NCBI GenBank assembly: GCA_025403435.1
Contig: CM046353.1
Location: 17,447,875 to 17,511,874 of the forward strand
Reading direction: 5' to 3'
DNA: 64,000 bases
Source of the DNA: Artocarpus heterophyllus
Lineage: Eukaryota > Streptophyta > Magnoliopsida > Rosales > Moraceae
A program made the translations under genes and the position numbers. The notes under the pieces are model-generated. The model did no database searches. It was not told the DNA's origin and saw only the letters and a list, made by a program, of their open reading frames with translations. Of this stretch, positions 48,949 through 64,000 are shown in pieces (the stretch's first letter is position 1; each line of letters opens with the position of its first letter).

Positions 48949-51131
48949 CTAATTGTAACGCCCTGAAATTTATTTAATGTTAATGTAATATAAATGATGA
49001 ATTAGTGTGCCATAATTAATGTTTTAACATTAATTAGATTATTTGATTGGATTTTAAATTTTTGGTTGTTTTGTTAAATTGATGCATTCAAATGATTTCT
49101 TATTGTTTTAAAATGATGTTTTGAGTTTTAAAACACAACAATTTGTAAAATGTTAAAAATACTCCGTTTTACAAAACCGTGGGCGGCACATGGTTTTCGC
49201 ACAGTAAAACCGCCCACCGATTTTCTCTATTTATTTCCTTCCTCTCTCTCTCTCCTCACTCTCACGCATCTCTCTCTCTCTTCCTCTTGATCTCTCTCTC
49301 GGCAGCCCTCTCTCTCTCAAATTTCTCTCTCAAATTTTTGAAACCAAATTCGAGTCCAAGCTTCGGGTTAGCAAGGAGGAGGCTCGGGGACGTGATTCGG
49401 CAACTGAGAACGCGGATTGAAGCTTCGATTCGAGGTTAGATTTGAAATTTCTAAACTTTTTCCAAAATTTTCAATTTTGTGCATTTTTGAAATCTAGGGT
49501 TGTTTAAGCTTAGAAAACCGTAGATTTGAGTTAAATGAACTTAGAACAACTAGAATCTAAGCTTAGATTGAAGAAAAACAAATCGGATTCAAGATTTTTC
49601 ATTTTTCCCCTCATTTTCTCATTTTCGAATTTTTTGAGGATTTTGAGTTTAAATCTTGTTTAAATGAGTTCAAACATGTTCTAGTATGTTTTTCTATCAA
49701 CTATGATTGTTTTTCATGCCTGGGATTTGAGAAAAACAGGTTAGAATCAAGATTTGAATTTTGGGGATCGAGAAATCCGTGGCTGGGATTTCTGGATTTT
49801 CCCAATTCGGCAGGCCGAACTGTGTGTTCGGCAAGCCGGAGTGATGATCGGCAGGCCGGTGTTCTTCCGACCGACAGGCCGAACCTGGGGAAGTGTTCGG
49901 CCGACCAAACTTTGCTTCCGGCAGGCCAAACTGTGCAGTTCGGCCGGCCGAAGCAGGGAGTCCGGCAGGCCGACCGAGGCATGGAAAATTTTGTGATTTT
50001 TCACCGTTTTCACTGTTTTGAACCCTGATTTAAATCCCAAACTTATAGAATGATTTTAAAGGTACAAATGGCACACTAGGACATCATGAAATGGTTTAGT
50101 AACATAGAATATCTCGAACTAGATATTGATCGACTTAGTTTGAATCTAGGATCGTTCGTGGTTCCGTGGAGCTAACGTATAGCGGACCGGGATTACGGTG
50201 TGGGACATCGGCACGAGTATTGAGGTAGGACTTCTATCCTATTTCTTTGGTAGCCTGGTTTGAAATGATTTGGCTTTAAAAAGGGTTTTCTATCAAAATG
50301 TTTTCAACGGTTGTTTGAAAATGAATTTATCGGTTATATTTTAGGATACCGTGATTATGAAATGAACTTCATAATGAACGTAATTGACAACACTCGGTAA
50401 TTGGGTTTTGAATGATAATGATAACAAACACAAAGGCATGATGCCATATCAGAGATCGGGTCGTGTAGCGATCGACCTTAGGGGCAGGTCCCGAAACCCA
50501 GCTGAGCCACTACGGTGGTGATATCATGGTTTGCCTAGGTAAAAGAAAAATGGTGTTTTCGATTATACGAGTAGACTGTTCTGTGTCAGAATGGCTCTAC
50601 TCAAATTATATATTTATTTATTTATTTATTTATTTAAGTTTTCTTTTGAGTACTCCTAACAATGAAATGTTTCTTTAAATTAAATTATTTTATAAAACAT
50701 AGTCCTACTGAGCCTTTCGCTCACGTTTTATTTGTTTTAAATTTCCCCCTCTATGTGGTTTCCCATTTAGGTTTGGAGAGGATTCTTCGGACCGAACACA
50801 GGAGCAATAGGAGGATTGATTTATATTTTGTATTATTTAATCAAGGCATGTAAGACTTAACTTTATTTGTATTTGGACTGTGATTGTATTTATGATATTG
50901 TTAGTACCATGTGTATGCACAAGTTGTGGGTTGTGGAACCCATACTCGCGGTTTTTATTTAATTTTTATTACTCGTTTAATATTTATAAATTCTTTTATA
51001 AAAATGTGGTGAAAATCTTCTTATTTCTCATTTAATTTGATTCTTAAACCATCGGTTTCAATTAAATTTTCTTTTAATTAATCTAAATATTCCGTCATGT
51101 CACCTCCCGTACCTCGGGGTGTGACACTAAT
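48949..51131 (+). mobile_element. Nested solo LTR (second family) with CTAAT target duplication
   Basis: TGTAACGCCCTG (from 48954) to GGGGTGTGACA (ending 51126) is 2173 bp and flanked by perfect CTAAT (48949-48953 and 51127-51131). The TGTAACGCCC...GTGACA ends resemble plant Gypsy LTRs. It has a CT-rich leader (49230-49330) and a reiterated cggcaggccgaac motif block at 49807-49975. Orientation is inferred as plus from the position of the leader. The order of insertion is certain: this LTR came after the family B LTR. Confidence 0.9.
49800..49980. repeat. Reiterated tcggcaggccgaac motifs
   Basis: At least seven variants of cggcaggccga / cggccgaccaaa occur within about 180 bases of the nested LTR, giving a local GC-rich island. 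Open frames on both strands through it are composition artefacts. Confidence 0.7.
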
Positions 51132-51980
51132 AATTTGACACAAGTCATCATCGATTATTTTTATCTTACGTTCTATTATCTCACCATCGAAGAACTTACC
51201 ATCTAAAGACAATATAACATTCGGTTACATCTATGTATCTAAATGGTTGAGTATTTCAATTTTTCAATTACATGATAACGCATATAAGAGGATATGCACT
51301 ACTCCTTAAGAGGAGTTATGGATTCTATATCTATGAATAATAAGTCTACGCTATCAATAGTCATGCCTTCAACGTACCGGTATATGTACTACTATAAAAT
51401 GTAGATGTCACCCTTTGGTACATCAAAAGACACAACTCAAGACAACGGACCCACTATCCATCTCAAGATTAAGATACAAAAGATTGTCTGAAGTGAATCG
51501 ATTTACTGAGACAGAATTATTAATCCAAATCAATTCACTTTATGTCTCGATCTAACACATCGTCACCTATAACAATGTGCTAATGTTTCTATTTACAGAG
51601 TCCACCTCCGATGGTCAAAACAAACCATCTCCCATTAGGGATATGGACAACATAACAATCTCTGCATGAATAAAGTGTCCAATCAATTTTATTCTCTCGA
51701 TTAGGGATCTTATGATTTAGACCGTTACCTTAAGAATCGTGTCATTCACATAATCTGTCCATCATATACCCAATTCTAAAAGGTTTAGACTAACAGTCTC
51801 GGACTTTTGTTTGCTTAACATACGCTCAGACTTCTGTTTGTTTAACATACATTCAACAAATATGAACGTAAAGATGATAAAATTTGGTGTATAAATAATA
51901 AATAAATTCTTTATTGATAAAAATATTTCTAAAAATATATTACATTTTTACTCCTGAAGGCATACATGTCTAACAGTTGC

Positions 51981-60918
<8,938 letters not shown>

Positions 60919-61275
60919 TCACGTTAAAATCTTATTCACTCATTCTTGATGAATAAGCCAAAAGAAGTATAGAATTTTTTACAAATTGTTTATATGCAGT
61001 GGCAGGGAAAAGACTAAATAAGAGAAGCGTTCCCCTCGAGTGTTGCCCCATTCCTGACCCGAGCAGTGCCGCTTTATAGTTTCAATCTGCAAAATTACTT
61101 TCTGGGATCTCCTGCATGAGGAGATTGCAGGAATTGGTTACAGTTAAAGAGCTTATATTTTACATATATAGGGTTGTAAAAAGGCTGTTGGAGAAAATTT
61201 CTTTATAGTTCTCCATTTGGTGGAAGGGGCAATATTTATCTTGTCATAATAAGGGAAACTGAAGCTCTAATTGTT

Positions 61276-61357
61276 TCTGTAGAACTATTCTTTATAACAG
61301 TTTCCAGTCTGCTTTCTGTAGAACTATTCTTCATAACACTTTCCAGTCTGCTATCTT
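61276..61357. repeat. Two tandem copies of a 41-bp unit
   Basis: The unit with ctgtagaactattct, cataacac/ataacagt and ttccagtctgct occurs twice with three or four mismatches. Confidence 0.8.
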
Positions 61358-61577
61358 TTGTAGCTGTTGTGTTAAAATCATAGAGTAACAGTTGAATTCG
61401 AAAAACGGTATTTGTTATGGACGGTGATGATCACCAGAGCTAATTAGGATGTGGGCCAAGGCCAAATTCACACGTCGGTTTTGCACCCTTGTTTTTTATG
61501 AAGCTCATTCTTGCTAGTGATCTTGAACTGAATCGTGTACTTGCCTTGTTCGAATTGTATTGTTTGTTGCTTTCATT

Positions 61578-61616
61578 CCCCCCCCACCCCCCCCCACACC
61601 CCCCCCCCCCCCCCCA
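61578..61616. repeat. Poly-C rich low-complexity tract
   Basis: Runs of C interrupted by single A bases, followed by poly-T. A likely place for sequencing-length errors. Confidence 0.9.
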
Positions 61617-62747
61617 TTTTTTTTTTCCTGCACAACTAGGCAAGAAAGGTGAATTCCATGGTTTTTTCCCTGGTCATTTACTTCCCTTTGTTCTTTGTTA
61701 TTTATTCATCTCATGAAACATTCAACATACAACATATAGTACTCTTATTTAAAAAAAAAAAGGGTGTTGGCATCGGTTTGCTCGTACTTCTCTTAGCGGT
61801 TGGATCGGAACAATAGTAAAGGACATTGGTGGCGTTTAGCATCACGTACTAGTAGAGAGGAGGTCTCACAGCATGAGGCTTATAGATAAAGTTCACTCTC
61901 TGTTAATTGTGGTGCTTAACATTATTTTTTTTCCTTGGGTCGGGCAGAATTCAATTAATATTGCTAAGAAGCATTGACTGTTGCTAACAAAATAGTATTG
62001 TAGAAAAGGGCTCTCGTTCAAAGAGCAAGGACAATGCTTTCAGAGAATAATTACTTTACCCCAACGCTAAGAGTGACTATGCTTTGCTTGACTGCATGCC
62101 TTTAGCTCTGATTCAGCTGGTATGAGAGAACGGAATTGAAAAAAAAAAAAAAAAAAAGAACAAAAAAAGAAGAGGAGAAACCGTTTCATATCTTTTCTAG
62201 AAAGTTGTGGCTATTATATAGTATAAATAACAAGTTGCTAATGACTTGGTGTGTGAAAAGAATGAAAAAAACTTGGCGGAGATTAAGAAAATCAATGGGT
62301 AATTTGTAGTGGAGCCGTAAAGAATCAAAGAAAGGCATTAAACTAGTATATGCAATATGATGGGATAAGGAAGAGGAGGGCAAGACACATATATTCTATT
62401 CCTTAAAAACATATTTGTAATCCTGGTCCTAATAATGCTTCAAAAAGAAGCCCAAAAAATGGGGTCCATTATCCAAAAGCAATCTCCTTGAGACACATTT
62501 TATACTTACCAAAATGCCTGTTGTTCTTTGCTTGCCTTGGACTATGCACCATTAAACTGATGCCTCTTTTATTATTCTTTGAGCTGGCCTTTTTTTTAGT
62601 TTTAAAAAAAAAAGCAGACCTGAACAGCCCTTGTCTAATCAATATTCTTTTTCTTAGCACTGTTATAAAATTCAGTTTGAGTTTGCTACTATTTGATGGT
62701 CAACTTTCGTTATTGCTAATCATGGATCCCCAAGCTTTGAAGATATA

Positions 62748-62913
62748 CCAAGTGTTTAGCAAACTCAGTTTTAATTTATCGATTTTAACTTAAATTTAAA
62801 TAATATAGAGTTTTTATATATTACAATGTAAAACAAAAATTTGTTATAATTTAAAATTTTTATATACTATAATATTTTAAATTTTAACTCTTAGTTCTAA
62901 CTCATATTCTAAA
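62748..62913. mobile_element. MITE related to the GTGTTTGG family
   Basis: Ends CCAAGTGTTTAGCAAACTC and CTAAACACCAATATC are imperfect inverted repeats. The interior has tatatattacaatgtaaaac and related motifs. Borders are approximate. Confidence 0.5.
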
Positions 62914-63469
62914 CACCAATATCTTTCACTCCAATGCCATAAAAAAAAAAAAAAGAGAGACGAAAATGATGAGCAAATTGCATAATATATAGTTGGGCTT
63001 GGACACTTGTCATGCAATTGACTGTCCTTTCCCACCAAAATGATTCTACGTTACCTGGAAGTTCTGAAACTTCTATTCCCTCCTTATTTTTAGCATGAAA
63101 CAATGTGTCATATTAGAAATTTCATTATAAACCTGAGAATGCCTTGGGAATGTCTTATTTTCAACTGTTCTGTGTCTGTTTGTGTTTTGAATTTTTTCTC
63201 CTCAAACAATCTGATTTAAGATTTGCAAGCTACCAAGCCCCAACAATTAAATGACATCCTTGCCCTTTAATTTGGTTAGTATTTATTGCCAGCTTAGCAT
63301 TTTTGTCCACTTTCTTGAAGAAATTGGAGAAAAGGACCAAATTTGTAAAGTTTTTAAAGCTCGGACTATTGAGTGTCATGTTTTAAAATTCATAGCACAT
63401 TCACTGAATAGCATTGTTAGTTCTTTCTTATAAGATGTTCCATGGTCATATATAACAAAAAAGAACATA

Positions 63470-63632
63470 TATGGTGTTTAAGAAACTCATTTTTAACTCA
63501 TCAGTTCTAACATAAACAATATAAAGCCTCATATCCTACAATATAAAATAAAAATATGCTACAATGTGAAGCCTTCACGTGCTATAATATTTTCAGTTCT
63601 AACTCTCGGTCTTAATTCACTCTCTAAACACT
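63470..63632. mobile_element. MITE related to the GTGTTTGG family
   Basis: Ends TATGGTGTTTAAG and CTCTAAACACTCTTA are imperfect inverted repeats. The interior carries tgctacaatgtgaagccttc, which resembles the member at 21512. The target duplication is not clear. Confidence 0.5.
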
Positions 63633-64000
63633 CTTATATACTATTGGCGTATATATCATTCAAATTCAACAAATATTGTTAGTAGCACAGTCCTAGCCAA
63701 AATATCCTTTTTAACCTTTACACTGCAAAGCAGAGCATTCTAGTCATTATATATACAAAAAACTATAACAAGGTTCCTTAGTGAATAAGAAATTAATATT
63801 AGTGCAATTAATTGGTCATAATCCTCACACACTTAAGAAAAAAAGTTTTGATCAACCTCAATTACACAGGAAAAAGCTTTAAAAAAAAATGAGAAAAAGT
63901 GATCAATACATTCCGAATTTCAAGCTGCATGAGAAAAGCAAACGAACACCACTCTCTTGAAAAGGAGAAGCACAAAAGCTCCACAAAACCCTCCACAAAA

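Larger units (their letters stand above)
48057..51980 (-). mobile_element. Minus-strand solo LTR of family B with GTTGC target duplication, split by a nested LTR
   Basis: On the minus strand it starts TGTTAGACATG (ending at 51975) and finishes at 48062. It is flanked by perfect GTTGC (48057-48061 and 51976-51980). A TATAAAAA box lies near 48450 on the minus strand. The block tcctataaaaag...gagtgag and the blocks around 48190-48260 match the 1283-2879 LTR. A 2173-bp insertion (48954-51126) interrupts it. Confidence 0.9.
60919..64000. other. 3' flank of the carboxypeptidase-like gene and intergenic DNA
   Basis: The first few hundred bases are probably 3' UTR. An AATAAG-like signal near 60952 is weak. 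A 41-bp unit containing ctgtagaactattct is tandemly duplicated at about 61276-61357. A C-rich tract lies at 61578-61616. No further gene is recognised to the end of the window. Confidence 0.5.

Noticed and set aside
49701..50040. Open frames on both strands in the nested LTR
   Set aside because: They follow the reiterated cggcaggccga motifs and lie inside a solo LTR.

Overview
This window is nuclear DNA from a seed plant, most likely a eudicot. It is AT-rich with long gene-poor stretches, intron-containing coding sequence with GT-AG borders, a plant-type serine carboxypeptidase-like (SCPL) gene, and dense plant LTR retrotransposons, hAT elements and Tourist-like MITEs. I cannot name the species. 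There are no operons, CRISPR arrays or rRNA genes, and I recognised no tRNA gene.

Left third (1-20.4 kb). A deleted LTR element (1283-3701, target duplication TTATC) is followed by the most unusual structure, a 15.4-kb LTR-internal-LTR-internal-LTR array (5067-20432). LTR 1 and LTR 2 are each 2386 bp, run TGTGACACCC...GCGTTACA, and are followed by a primer-binding site for initiator tRNA-Met. Each internal region ends in a polypurine tract and a short relic of a Gypsy polymerase C-terminus. No gag or pol is present. Each internal region instead carries two intact intronless ORFs: a 173-aa basic C4 zinc-finger protein resembling the cysteine-rich nucleic-acid-binding proteins of carla- and vitiviruses, and a 216-aa LONELY GUY (LOG)-like cytokinin-activation family protein. 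Both ORFs are open in both copies, and the differences between copies are skewed toward synonymous changes. LTR 3 is chimeric: its first part comes from a different LTR type.

Middle (20.4-48 kb). No confident host gene is visible. The region holds MITEs (21512-21670, 28071-28218 and relatives), a solo LTR (25893-27885, target duplication ATGTT), a minus-strand non-autonomous LTR element (30776-32603) and three hAT-like elements (32830-33614, 38041-38773, 43167-43761). It also holds a Harbinger-like element (44922-45614) and several local tandem repeats.

Right third (48-64 kb). A minus-strand solo LTR (48062-51975, target duplication GTTGC) contains a second, nested solo LTR of another family (48954-51126, target duplication CTAAT). 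A 163-bp (GA)n tract lies at 53.9 kb. A nine-exon SCPL gene occupies 55707-60918. It has the serine, aspartate and histidine blocks of the family and would encode 460 aa, but one extra T at 56010 shifts the frame and creates an early stop.

The proposed novel system is the gag-pol-less LTR element carrying a virus-like zinc-finger gene together with a LOG-like gene. Its LTR also holds six W-box-like GGTCAA sites at exact 10-bp spacing. Functional links between these parts are inference; the architecture, the ORFs and the termini are read directly from the sequence.
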